This document shows positions 1 to 7,113 of a stretch of DNA of 10,039 nucleotides, piece after piece (positions within the stretch are counted from its first letter, which is position 1; each line of letters opens with the position of its first letter). Both the position numbers and the translations under genes were made by a program. The stretch lies in NCBI GenBank assembly GCA_038526275.1, contig JBCBGY010000163.1, positions 1-10,039 on the forward strand. Direction: 5' to 3'. Source of the DNA: 188UL27-1 sp038526275 (GTDB lineage: Bacteria > Pseudomonadota > Alphaproteobacteria > Rhodobacterales > Rhodobacteraceae). The notes under the pieces are model-generated. The model saw only the letters and a list, made by a program, of their open reading frames with translations. It was not told the DNA's origin and did not search any database.

Positions 1-6
1 CTCCTT
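1..6 (-). promoter_or_regulatory. Shine-Dalgarno-like site for a gene beyond the left edge
   Basis: On the minus strand, bases 6 to 1 read AAGGAG, a near-perfect Shine-Dalgarno core, 41 bases after the permease stop codon. No start codon fits before the window ends, so the gene it would serve lies just outside. I infer that the operon continues leftward. No convincing terminator hairpin lies in the 47 bases after the permease stop, which agrees with read-through. Confidence 0.5.
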
Positions 7-47
7 GTTGCGTTTCGCCCTTCCGACCGGTGGGCGGTTGTTCTTGA

Positions 48-806
48 TTAGATTTCCTTGCGCATCGCCCAGCCCGCCATGCGCCGCTCCAAGAAGGCGA
101 AGATCGCGTAAAGCGATATGCCCATGGTCGCGAGCACCATCAGGCCCGAGAAAACGAGCGGCACATTGAACTGGGACGAAGCGATCAGCATCATGTTGCC
201 CACGCCCTTGTTGGAGGCGACGGTCTCGGCGATGACCGATCCCACAAAGCTGAGCGTGATGGCCACTTTGAGCGAGGCGAAGAAGTAGGGCAGGGACCGG
301 GGCAGCCCGACATTCCAAAGGATTTCCCATTTGCTCGCCTTGAGCGAACGCATGACATCTTCCAGTTCCGGCTCGACGGTCGCAATCCCGGTTGAGACAT
401 TCACGACAATGGGGAAGATGCAGATGATCATCGCCGTCAGGATTGCAGGCACCGTTCCGGCCCCGAACCACAGAACAAAAATCGGCACGACCGCCACTTT
501 CGGGATCGAAGATATGCCCACCAACAGCGGGTAGGCTGTGTCGTAGGCCAGTTTCGACGATCCGATCAAAACGCCCAGGGACAGGCCGATCAGGACACCG
601 AAGAAGAAGCCAATCATCGTGGTGTAAAGCGTTTGCCAGGCGTGGGGCCAGATGGCGTGGGCATATTCCAGAAACGCCGCCACGATGCGGCTCGGGCGCG
701 GCAGGATCAGTTCCGAGATCCCGGCCAGCAGGCAAAACAGTTCCCAAAACACGAAGACGCTGAGGATCAGGCCGGTTGAGGCCAGTTTTTGGGTTCGCGG
801 GTTCAT
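48..806 (-). CDS. ABC transporter permease, SsuC/TauC/ThiX type
   Basis: This is the inner-membrane subunit of an ABC importer (binding-protein-dependent permease family, BPD_transp_1). The 252-residue protein has about six hydrophobic segments, roughly residues 12-29, 62-82, 92-113, 119-139, 183-198 and 215-240. The cytoplasmic EAA loop that docks on the ATPase is clear at about 145-181 (EPELEDVMRSLKAS, then G167LPRSLP). Length and layout fit nitrate/taurine/sulfonate/HMP-type permeases. The ATG at 806 overlaps the ATPase stop by four bases (ATGA, 803-806), which fixes the start and implies coupled translation. It should work with the ATPase at 803-1618 and the binding protein at 3831-4868. 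The substrate cannot be read from the permease; its neighbours suggest an N-heterocycle or ureide. Confidence 0.93.
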   Translation of the reverse strand: MNPRTQKLASTGLILSVFVFWELFCLLAGISELILPRPSRIVAAFLEYAHAIWPHAWQTLYTTMIGFFFGVLIGLSLGVLIGSSKLAYDTAYPLLVGISSIPKVAVVPIFVLWFGAGTVPAILTAMIICIFPIVVNVSTGIATVEPELEDVMRSLKASKWEILWNVGLPRSLPYFFASLKVAITLSFVGSVIAETVASNKGVGNMMLIASSQFNVPLVFSGLMVLATMGISLYAIFAFLERRMAGWAMRKEI

Positions 807-1618
807 GCCGCGTCGGCCTTTTTGCCGGGCGTCGTGTGGACGATTTGCTGGCGGAGTTCCTGCACCAGTTGGACGAATGGCGCTTCGAACGTCACGTCGA
901 TGGGCCGGGGCCGTGCGAAGGTGACCGGACGGTCCTCCAAGATCCGTCCGGGCCGTGCGCTCATCACGCAGATACGGTTGGCGAGGTAGGCGGCTTCGCG
1001 CAGGTCATGCGTGACCAACAGAACCGTGGATTTCCGATTGAGCCAAAGCTCTTGCAGGGTCTGCCAAAGTTCTTCGCGCGTAAACTGATCCAGCGCCCCA
1101 AACGGTTCGTCCAGCAGCAAAAGATCCGGATCGTGGATCAGGGCGCGGCATAGATTGGCCCGCTGCATCATGCCGCCGGACAGTTGCCAGGGGCTTTTGT
1201 CGGCAAATTCCAACAACCCGACCTGGTCGAGCAAAGCGTCGACGCGGTCTTTGTATTCGCTGTGCCGCTTCCTGCGATAATGCGCCTTGAACGGCTCGAC
1301 GATCTTCAGGGGCAACATGACATTGTCGCGGATCGTCATCCAAGGCAGCAGCGAGGCGCTTTGGAACGCCATGCCAACCCGGATGGGCTTGGCCCCCAAT
1401 TCCCGCCCGCCAAAGAAGATGTGGCCCTGGCTGGGTGTGAGCAATTCGCTGACCAGCTTCAGGATCGTTGATTTGCCACAGCCCGACGGGCCTACGAGCG
1501 CAACAAAGTCGCCCTGAGAGATGCTTAGATCCGTCGGGCAAAGAGCTTCCGTCGCGTCTTTGCCCGTGTTGTAGGTGACGCCCACGCCTTCGAACTTGAC
1601 CAACTCGTCGTGGTTCAC
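803..1618 (-). CDS. ABC transporter ATP-binding protein, SsuB/TauB/ThiZ type
   Basis: This is the cytoplasmic ATPase that powers the importer. All nucleotide-binding motifs are present in the 271 residues: Walker A GPSGCGKST at 43-51, Q-loop Gln86, signature LSGGMMQ at 146-152 (Met replaces the commoner Gln at the fifth position), Walker B LLLLDE ending at 171, D-loop GALD at 174-177, and switch His204 in VTHD. The class matches nitrate/taurine/sulfonate ATPases, which typically show MDEPFGALD-like text. The start is a GTG at 1618, chosen because it overlaps the amidohydrolase stop as GTGA (1615-1618) and gives a normal N-terminus (MNHDELVKFEGV). An AGGTGA a few bases upstream can act as ribosome binding site. 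The gene overlaps the permease by four bases at its other end. Confidence 0.94.
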   Translation of the reverse strand: MNHDELVKFEGVGVTYNTGKDATEALCPTDLSISQGDFVALVGPSGCGKSTILKLVSELLTPSQGHIFFGGRELGAKPIRVGMAFQSASLLPWMTIRDNVMLPLKIVEPFKAHYRRKRHSEYKDRVDALLDQVGLLEFADKSPWQLSGGMMQRANLCRALIHDPDLLLLDEPFGALDQFTREELWQTLQELWLNRKSTVLLVTHDLREAAYLANRICVMSARPGRILEDRPVTFARPRPIDVTFEAPFVQLVQELRQQIVHTTPGKKADAA

Positions 1619-3033
1619 CCGTCACCTGCCGTACCCAGTAGATGGGCCAGGGATTGGTTAACGTTGCAGGGGGCCGGTTTGGGCATGGCTTGGATGTCTG
1701 TGACCTGTTGGCCATGGCCGGCTGTACCGTCGCAGAACATCCGGTCGCGTTGGATGAACGTGCCGCGGACCAGCGTGTGGAGAGGTGCGCCCAGGGTTTT
1801 GTGACCTTCGAACGGGGTGACCTTGCCGCGGCTGTGCAAACGGTCTGCGGCCACGGTTTCTTCCCGTGTCAGGTCGAGCACGGCGATGTCGGCATGGGCG
1901 CCGACCGCAATCCGCCCCTTGGCGGGCCAAAGCCCAAAGGCGCGGGCTGGGTTGGCCGAGGAAAGCCGCACATACTGTTCCAGTGTCATGCGCCCCGCGG
2001 CGACTTCGGTCAGCATCAGGGGCATCTGGGTTTCGACGCCCGGAAAACCGCAATCCGCCTTCCAGATGATGTCGCTGCGCTTTTCCTCGGGCGTGTGCGG
2101 CGCGTGATCGGTCGAGATCATATCGACCACGCCATGCGCCAAAGCATCCCAGATCGCAGCACTGTCTTTAGCCTCGCGCACTGGCGGGTTCACCCGGATT
2201 ACGCTGCCGAGCCTTGCGTAGTCGTCCGAATTCAGCAGCAGATAGCAGGGGCAGGTCTCGCCCGTCACATCAACGCCCCGGGCCTTGGCTTCGGCGAGAG
2301 GGCGCAGTTCACCAGCGGAAGAGATATGCAGCACATGGATCCGCGCACCCGTCCATTCTGCCAGGATCGCGGCGCGGGCCACGGCCTCTATCGCCACCAC
2401 TTCGGGTCGCGCGGCGATATGGTGGATCGGATCGTTCAGCCCGGCCGCCTCCAGCTTGGCCTGACGCCAGGCCATGATCGAAGCCGTCTCGGCATGGAGC
2501 GAGATCCGTAAGCCAGATTGAGCAATGATCTCAAAGCCTTCTAGCATCGCGCCGGTCGACGGAGAGGGCAGGTTGCCGAACGTATTGCCCATGAAGCACT
2601 TGAAGGCATTGGCCCCTGCAGCGATCAGGCCCGGGATCTCGTCGATATTGTCTTCGGCCAGCAGGCCGTAGATCCCGTAATCGACACACGCTTTCTGGGC
2701 GCAGGCCTGCTTCTGCCGAAACTCCGTCACGGACCGCGTTGGTGGATGCGTATTTGGCATCTCAAACACGGTTGTGACCCCGCCCATGGCGGCGGCCTGG
2801 CTGCCGGTCTCCCAATCTTCCTTGTGGGTGTAGCCTGGCTCGCGGAAATGCACATGCACATCGATCGCGCCAGGGATCAAATGCAGGCCCGCGACATCGA
2901 CAATCTCGGTGGCCGTTCCTAGCGTACCCGGAGCTCCAATCGCCGAGATGATGCCGCCCGTGATCGCCACATCCGCCAGGTCCCGGGCGGTTTCGTTCAC
3001 CACTGTGCCGCCGGTCAGGATCAGATCGGTCAT
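1615..3033 (-). CDS. Dihydroorotase/allantoinase-type cyclic amidohydrolase
   Basis: This metal-dependent hydrolase of the amidohydrolase superfamily should open a cyclic amide or ureide ring in the cytoplasm. In the 472 residues I see the binuclear metal set: H60-V-H62, the bridging lysine K145 (AFKCFMG), H180 (SLHAE), H236 (HVLHIS) and D309 (STDHAPH). R64 (HFREPG) and N94 (MPNT) match the substrate-carboxylate pair of class I dihydroorotases. The TCPCY motif at 260-264 instead resembles TCPHY/TCPQY of allantoinases and hydantoinases, with an unusual Cys. About 35 C-terminal residues (438-472) lie beyond the usual family end. I chose ATG 3033 because it overlaps the SDR stop as ATGA and begins the conserved MTDLILTGGTV; an ATG four codons upstream is less likely. 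Its place inside a transporter operon argues for catabolism rather than pyrimidine synthesis. The exact substrate is unknown. Confidence 0.9.
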   Translation of the reverse strand: MTDLILTGGTVVNETARDLADVAITGGIISAIGAPGTLGTATEIVDVAGLHLIPGAIDVHVHFREPGYTHKEDWETGSQAAAMGGVTTVFEMPNTHPPTRSVTEFRQKQACAQKACVDYGIYGLLAEDNIDEIPGLIAAGANAFKCFMGNTFGNLPSPSTGAMLEGFEIIAQSGLRISLHAETASIMAWRQAKLEAAGLNDPIHHIAARPEVVAIEAVARAAILAEWTGARIHVLHISSAGELRPLAEAKARGVDVTGETCPCYLLLNSDDYARLGSVIRVNPPVREAKDSAAIWDALAHGVVDMISTDHAPHTPEEKRSDIIWKADCGFPGVETQMPLMLTEVAAGRMTLEQYVRLSSANPARAFGLWPAKGRIAVGAHADIAVLDLTREETVAADRLHSRGKVTPFEGHKTLGAPLHTLVRGTFIQRDRMFCDGTAGHGQQVTDIQAMPKPAPCNVNQSLAHLLGTAGDG

Positions 3034-3824
3034 AGCGCGGCCCATCCCCCATCGACCGGCAAGTCGACACCGGTCAGTTGCCGTGCCCGGTCGGAGGCCA
3101 GAAAAAGCGTGGCCGAGGCCACATCTTCATCTGTACTGATCCGGCCCAGGGCATAGTCCGAGGCGTGCTTTTTTGCGGCCTCTTCCTCGGAAATGCCGTG
3201 CTGTGCGGCGACCTGGGGGACGACCTTCTCGCGAAAGCGGGGGCCATCGACCATGCCCGGGGCCACAAGATTAACGTTGATATTGTCGGGCCCTAGCTCC
3301 AGCGCAAAGCTTTTGGTCATGCCGCGCAAACCCCATTTTGAGCTGGAATAAGACAGCCGCATCGCCCGCCCGCGCATGCCGAACGTGCCGCCGACATTGA
3401 CGATCTTGCCGCCGCCCCTGGCCTTCATCACCGGCGCAACCGCGCGGATCAGGTTGAAGGGGCCCAGGACATTGAGCCGGTGGATGTCATCAAACTCCTC
3501 AAGCGTGGTTTCCAGCCCCGTCTTGCCGATCGGCCCGGTGCCGCCTGCCACATTGACCAGCACATCGATCTGCTCGTGAAACGCGGCCTTCACCCCGTTG
3601 ATGGCGGCCTCGACCGAACCCGGATCCGTGACATCGCAGCGAAAGATCTCTGCCGAAACGCCCAAATCCCGCGCCTCGGCACGGACCGGCTCAATCGCCT
3701 CCGTGTCCCGCCCGAGCAGGGCCAAATGCGCCCCTTCCCGGGCAAATCCGAGCGAGATCGCCGCACCCATCCCCTTCGCAGGGCCGGTAATGACCCCAAC
3801 CTTATCCTTCAAACCAAGATCCAT
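3030..3824 (-). CDS. Short-chain dehydrogenase/reductase (SDR), catalytic Ser position Gly
   Basis: This is a 264-residue classical SDR, a cytoplasmic NAD(P)-dependent oxidoreductase. The Rossmann motif TGPAKGMG lies at 13-20, the adenine-binding D64 follows (CDV), the NVAG motif at 91-94 and catalytic N118 are present, and the YxxxK pair is Y159/K163 (SYSSSK). R39 after the second strand leans towards NADP(H). PG at 189-190 and the C-terminal LPVDGGW strand are typical. Oddly, the residue 13 before the Tyr, normally the catalytic Ser, is Gly146 in the text NVGGTFG, with Thr147 next to it. The start at 3824 lies six bases after the binding-protein stop, without a clear Shine-Dalgarno, so it probably depends on re-initiation. 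The stop overlaps the next gene by four bases. It may oxidise or reduce a pathway intermediate; the substrate cannot be told from sequence. Confidence 0.9.
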   Translation of the reverse strand: MDLGLKDKVGVITGPAKGMGAAISLGFAREGAHLALLGRDTEAIEPVRAEARDLGVSAEIFRCDVTDPGSVEAAINGVKAAFHEQIDVLVNVAGGTGPIGKTGLETTLEEFDDIHRLNVLGPFNLIRAVAPVMKARGGGKIVNVGGTFGMRGRAMRLSYSSSKWGLRGMTKSFALELGPDNINVNLVAPGMVDGPRFREKVVPQVAAQHGISEEEAAKKHASDYALGRISTDEDVASATLFLASDRARQLTGVDLPVDGGWAAL

Positions 3825-3830
3825 CGGGGG

Positions 3831-4868
3831 TCAGAGCAGCTTGTAAATCCGTTCGTCTTCTGCAGGCAAGAAGGCGTCAGAATAGATCTCCTCGGGCGCG
3901 GGGGTCCGCGGCAGTTCGTTGGCCTTCACCACCAGATCTATGGCGCTTTTGAACCGGTCGGGATCCACATTACCCAGCCCGGTTTCCGCCAGTTCGGGAT
4001 GGTTCATTTCATCCTGAAGCGTGGCAATCAGGCGCTCTTTCTCGATTTCCTTGTTGATCAGCGGCTCGCGCGCGGCGACTGCATCGACAGCGGCGTCGAG
4101 ATCGGCCAGCGTGTCTTTGACACCCTGGTTGATCGCCCAACACAGGCCCTTGACCATTTCTGGTTCGTCTGCGGCCATCGCCTTGGGAATGATCATCCCG
4201 TTCGAATAAAGATCCATTCCATAGTCGCCGTAGGAAATGAACCGGATGTCCTCGTCAGGGTTCATACCCGACAGCTTGGCCGAAAACCGGATCGTGTTGA
4301 CGTAACCGAAAACTCCTTCCACCTCTTCGGCCTTCAGCATCTGTTCGCGCAGATTCGACTTGAAATTGAGGATTTCGATCCCGCTCGTATCCAGTTCCGC
4401 CACATTTGCGAATGCGGGAAAGAGTTTGAGCGCACCATCATTGGCCGCGCCGCCCAGCAGCCGACCTTCCAGATCTTTGGCAGTCTTGATGTCTGAACTC
4501 GACAGAACCGCCACCGTGAAGGGCGGTTTGTTATACATCTGATAGACACAAAGAGGCGCCTCTTCGGGACTGGTGCCCGCCAAACGGATCAGAGCGTTCA
4601 CATCTCCGAAACCGATGTCATACGCGCCGCCAGCGACGTGTCCAACAGCAGCCCCTGAGCCATTGCCTTGGTCCATCGTCAGATCAATGCCCGCCTCGTC
4701 GAAATAGCCTTTGTCCTTGGCCAGGAAGAACCAGGATTGTGGCCCCTGATACCGCCAGTTCAGGATCATTTTGAGCTTCGTCTTGCCTTGGCTCAGGGCG
4801 GGTGTTGCCAGGGCTGCCGTCGCGGCCGCACCAGCGAATTTTGCGAAAGACCGTCTTGTAATGATCAT
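3831..4868 (-). CDS. Periplasmic ABC substrate-binding protein, THI5/NMT1 family, Tat signal
   Basis: This is the binding protein of the importer in this operon. The mature part matches the NMT1/THI5/SsuA type: the text LNWRYQGPQSWFFLAKDKGYF at about 36-56 resembles ThiY-like proteins that bind hydroxymethylpyrimidine precursors, followed by a glycine-rich ligand loop (GNGSGAAVG) and the DIGFGDV segment. The N-terminus holds a twin-arginine signal, TRRSFAK at 4-10, a short hydrophobic stretch to about residue 24 and likely cleavage near ALSQ, so export by Tat is inferred. ATG 4868 is chosen over an upstream in-frame start at 4958 because AGGAG sits seven bases before it and the signal peptide begins there; this gives 345 residues. 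It is the first gene of the operon. A pyrimidine-like or related N-heterocyclic ligand is plausible but unproven. Confidence 0.92.
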   Translation of the reverse strand: MIITRRSFAKFAGAAATAALATPALSQGKTKLKMILNWRYQGPQSWFFLAKDKGYFDEAGIDLTMDQGNGSGAAVGHVAGGAYDIGFGDVNALIRLAGTSPEEAPLCVYQMYNKPPFTVAVLSSSDIKTAKDLEGRLLGGAANDGALKLFPAFANVAELDTSGIEILNFKSNLREQMLKAEEVEGVFGYVNTIRFSAKLSGMNPDEDIRFISYGDYGMDLYSNGMIIPKAMAADEPEMVKGLCWAINQGVKDTLADLDAAVDAVAAREPLINKEIEKERLIATLQDEMNHPELAETGLGNVDPDRFKSAIDLVVKANELPRTPAPEEIYSDAFLPAEDERIYKLL

Positions 4869-5080
4869 GTTTGGGCTCCTGTTCGGGTGTCTGATGCGGC
4901 GGCTGTTACAATGTCTTCTAAATTTGGTTTGGCGGCCCGCTGGTGCAGCAGGGGCCATTCATCACGGTGCCGGAATGTTCGTGGCGGCACTCTTACGGTC
5001 ACTGATTCTGGCGTTGCTGTCTTTTGCTATTTTTTCCGCTCCCCGTTGCCTAAAACGCGACACACAGGGATAGTCAGAGG
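4869..5080. promoter_or_regulatory. Divergent promoter and likely LysR operator region
   Basis: These 212 bases separate the LysR gene from the leftward transporter operon. Divergent placement is the classic arrangement in which a LysR-type protein controls both itself and the neighbouring operon from one shared region. Within it I see an inverted repeat, CATTC (4956-4960) and GAATG (4973-4977), separated by 12 bases; this could be an operator half-site pair but is too short to be decisive. AT-richer patches occur at about 4915-4928 and 5019-5036, where promoter elements might lie. I find no strong -35/-10 pair by eye and do not place a transcription start. Confidence 0.6.
4876..4880 (-). promoter_or_regulatory. 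Ribosome binding site of the Tat-signal binding protein
   Basis: The minus strand reads AGGAG here, seven bases before the ATG at 4868. This decides the start codon: the in-frame upstream start at 4958 would add 30 residues of arginine- and proline-rich text in front of a complete twin-arginine signal. Confidence 0.75.
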
Positions 5081-5992
5081 ATGAAACACCTGACGACCTT
5101 CCGTGTCATCGACGCCATCGTTCGAACGGGATCGATCCGCGGCGCGGCAGAACATACGGCTCTTACGGCATCAGCCGTGCAACGGCGTTTGCAAGCCTAC
5201 GAAGAGGAACTGGGATTTCCGATCTTTGACCGTGGCCCCAGAGGAGTGGAACTCAATTCTGCCGGCGAGATCGTCATACAGCACATCCGAGAGACATTTG
5301 CCGAAACGAAAAAGCTGAAGTCACGAATAGCCGATCTGTCCGGTTTGCGCCGGGGCGAGGTTCGGATTGGGTGCAGCCAGGCTTTGGTGCGGTACTTTCT
5401 ACCAAGGCAAATCAAAGACTATCAGTCACAGTTTCCACAGGTGAACTTTGAAGTGACCGTGCTGGAACACAGTGCCGCACAACCAGCCCTGGAAAGCTAT
5501 GCCATCGATCTGGCGCTGGTATTTGGCGCGGCGGATCTGCCAGATTTCAAGGCGCTTTTGGGCGTGCGACAACGCCTCGCCGCGATCATGGCCCGTGACC
5601 ATCCGCTAACGGAGTTTGAAACGCTTCGTCTGCGTCAATGCTACGATTATCCGGTGATCGTACCGAGCAAGGGGCTGGGGAGCCGGGCCATGATTGACGT
5701 CGCCCTTCAGGAAAAATCCTTTGCCCGGGAACCTCGTCTCACCAGTAACTCCTTTGAATATCTCAAAGCCCATGTTTCGGGGACGACAGCCGTTTCGTTC
5801 CAGATCGAAGTTGGCGCTCCGTTGGAGCCCGTCACCGAACCCGGATTGGCCGCTCGGGTTATTGAGGCAAGAGATGTCATGCCTGGCATTCTTTGGATGG
5901 GCCAATTGGCAGGCCGAAGCCTTTCTGTGGCGGTTTCCCGTTTCGCTGATCAGATCGGACGGGACCTTGCCCAGATTTATGAGAATATATGA
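5081..5992 (+). CDS. LysR-type transcriptional regulator
   Basis: This 303-residue protein has the standard LysR plan. The winged helix-turn-helix is at about 1-60, with G17SIRGAAEHTALTASAVQRR as the helix-turn-helix core, the EEELGFPIF segment and the RGVELNSAGE wing. A linker helix follows (about 62-88), then a periplasmic-binding-like effector domain from about 93 (GEVRIGCSQ) to 295. It is transcribed away from the transporter operon at 4868-48 and towards the ring-opening operon, so it could regulate both; this is inferred from position only. The effector is probably a pathway substrate or intermediate. The ATG at 5081 gives the canonical N-terminus MKHLTTFRVIDAIV; AGGGA ten bases upstream is the likeliest ribosome site, as GAGG abuts the ATG too closely. 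It is normal in length and seems intact. Confidence 0.94.
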   Translation: MKHLTTFRVIDAIVRTGSIRGAAEHTALTASAVQRRLQAYEEELGFPIFDRGPRGVELNSAGEIVIQHIRETFAETKKLKSRIADLSGLRRGEVRIGCSQALVRYFLPRQIKDYQSQFPQVNFEVTVLEHSAAQPALESYAIDLALVFGAADLPDFKALLGVRQRLAAIMARDHPLTEFETLRLRQCYDYPVIVPSKGLGSRAMIDVALQEKSFAREPRLTSNSFEYLKAHVSGTTAVSFQIEVGAPLEPVTEPGLAARVIEARDVMPGILWMGQLAGRSLSVAVSRFADQIGRDLAQIYENI

Positions 5993-6010
5993 AACCACAT
6001 CATCTGAGTT

Positions 6011-6029
6011 GGGCGAAAGCTTCGAACCC
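6011..6029. terminator. Weak hairpin between convergent genes, possible terminator
   Basis: The 71-base gap between the convergent LysR and ring-opening amidohydrolase genes contains GGGCGAAAGCTTCGAACCC. It can fold with a CGAA/TTCG stem, an AGC loop, a two-base AA bulge and an outer GGG/CCC stem. Because it sits between two converging stops, a bidirectional terminator would make sense. No T-run follows on either strand, so it is not a canonical intrinsic terminator and the call is tentative. Confidence 0.25.
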
Positions 6030-6063
6030 TCCCTGCTGATCCAATATAGCGGCTGAGCCTTTT

Positions 6064-7113
6064 CTAGTGACGTTTCGTGGCAATGACGGCTACCGGCCCG
6101 CCGCCTGCGGGCCCCTGGTGCTCGGCCCCGCCCGATACGAACAAGTCGGTGCGTCCCGTGAGACCGGCAAGCGCTCCGCCAACGAAACCGCGGGCATGAC
6201 GGGTGGACGAGATGTCGCTATCATCCAGCATGGTGTGGCGTCTGCCGCGGATGGCACCGGACGGCGCGGCCTCTGCCTTTGCGAGAAGCGCCACAAGTGT
6301 CGCCGTAGTCCCCACGCCAAGTCTGGACATGGCGCTGGCGACCGGAGCTGTGTCTATCGCATCGGACATGACCGCGTGATCAATGATAAGCGGGCCGGAC
6401 CAGGCTGCGCTCATGCCCAAGACGAGGATCTCATGGCCCATCAGTTCAACACCTGCAGAGGTGCTCGCGCGGGCCGAAAACACGTTCAGATCGACGCCAA
6501 TCTGCACAATGTTGGCAGTAGTTTCGTCAAGTTCTCCTAAGGCTAGCGAAACTCCTAGCGCTGCAGCCCCGCGACTGAGCCCCATGGATTTCAGAGTATC
6601 AGTGGTCGCGGTCGGGTACAGTGCACAGGCAATGCGCTCTGCGGTGAGCAAAGGGCATTTGATCTGGACGAAGGCGACATCATCAGGGCCTCGGATCTGG
6701 GCCTTTGAGATTGCAGTTCGTACGCCGTCGGCCACGCATTCGATCTGCGCTTGGGTCCCTATTTCGTGGGCGTCCAGATCTCGGGTAACATGCGACGCCA
6801 TGGCCAGGGCAGGGGCGTCGCTCTCGCCCGTGTCATCCAGGCTTTCAAAGGTGATCAAATGAGGCGAGAGCCCACCTTCGGTGCCGCCCGACATGACCAA
6901 GGCCACGCCTTGCGCATGTGGCCCCAGAAAACGCTCCAAGGCCATTACGGAAAAGGCCCTTGTGAAATCGTTGACGCAGCCATTTCCTTCGGTTTTTCCC
7001 AGGATCGCAACGAGGCGGCTCGGGTCAAGAACGCCCTGTGCGATTAGGGTCTCAAGGCCGGATACATCGTCCGGCGCAGAGGTCGGGATCACGTGGACAC
7101 GGGCCTGAGGCAT
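6064..7113 (-). CDS. Ring-opening amidohydrolase, cyanuric acid hydrolase/barbiturase family
   Basis: The family (AtzD/TrzD and barbiturase) hydrolyses the ring of cyanuric acid or barbituric acid with Ser-Lys dyads contributed by three internally repeated domains. All three repeats are visible in the 349 residues: K40 (GKTEGNG) with S75 (VMSGGTEGG); K152 (VQIKCP) with S180 (LSRGAAALG); K279 (LAKAEA) with S327 (VSGGAEHQGP). The diagnostic C-terminal text RRHTMLDDSDISSTRHA and GGGPVAVIA is present. The start is ATG 7113, overlapping the preceding stop by one base (TAATG), with AAGGTG five bases upstream; the open frame reaches back to 7320 but that part lies inside the neighbour. The preceding deaminase-type gene could supply its substrate. 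Sequence alone does not separate cyanurate from barbiturate or a new trioxo-ring substrate, so I give no symbol. Confidence 0.92.
   Translation of the reverse strand: MPQARVHVIPTSAPDDVSGLETLIAQGVLDPSRLVAILGKTEGNGCVNDFTRAFSVMALERFLGPHAQGVALVMSGGTEGGLSPHLITFESLDDTGESDAPALAMASHVTRDLDAHEIGTQAQIECVADGVRTAISKAQIRGPDDVAFVQIKCPLLTAERIACALYPTATTDTLKSMGLSRGAAALGVSLALGELDETTANIVQIGVDLNVFSARASTSAGVELMGHEILVLGMSAAWSGPLIIDHAVMSDAIDTAPVASAMSRLGVGTTATLVALLAKAEAAPSGAIRGRRHTMLDDSDISSTRHARGFVGGALAGLTGRTDLFVSGGAEHQGPAGGGPVAVIATKRH

Noticed and set aside
1642..2511. Plus-strand open frame of 289 residues
   Set aside because: It is antisense to the dihydroorotase-type gene, whose metal ligands are all present. 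The translation is rich in Gly, His and Arg and matches no family I know.
1615..3033. Housekeeping pyrC (dihydroorotase of pyrimidine synthesis)
   Set aside because: The gene sits translationally coupled between an SDR and ABC transporter genes, has an allantoinase-like TCPxY motif and an extra tail, so a biosynthetic name is not supported, although it cannot be fully excluded.
3480..4496. Plus-strand open frame of 338 residues
   Set aside because: It is entirely antisense to the SDR and binding-protein genes, both with clear family motifs. Long antisense frames are common in high-GC DNA and this one shows no motif.
4771..5073. Plus-strand 100-residue open frame with hydrophobic stretches just before the LysR gene
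   Set aside because: Its first third is antisense to the binding-protein signal region and the rest is the promoter region. It has no recognisable domain and overlaps a well-supported gene; the leucine-rich text may be a by-product of base composition.
5606..5998. Minus-strand open frame of 130 residues inside the LysR gene
   Set aside because: It is antisense to the LysR effector domain, which is intact in its own frame; no ribosome site or family resemblance.
6051..6063. GGCTGAGCC followed by TTTT as an intrinsic terminator for the LysR gene
   Set aside because: The dyad leaves no room for a loop (at most a three-pair stem with a three-base loop) and the T-run is only four bases.
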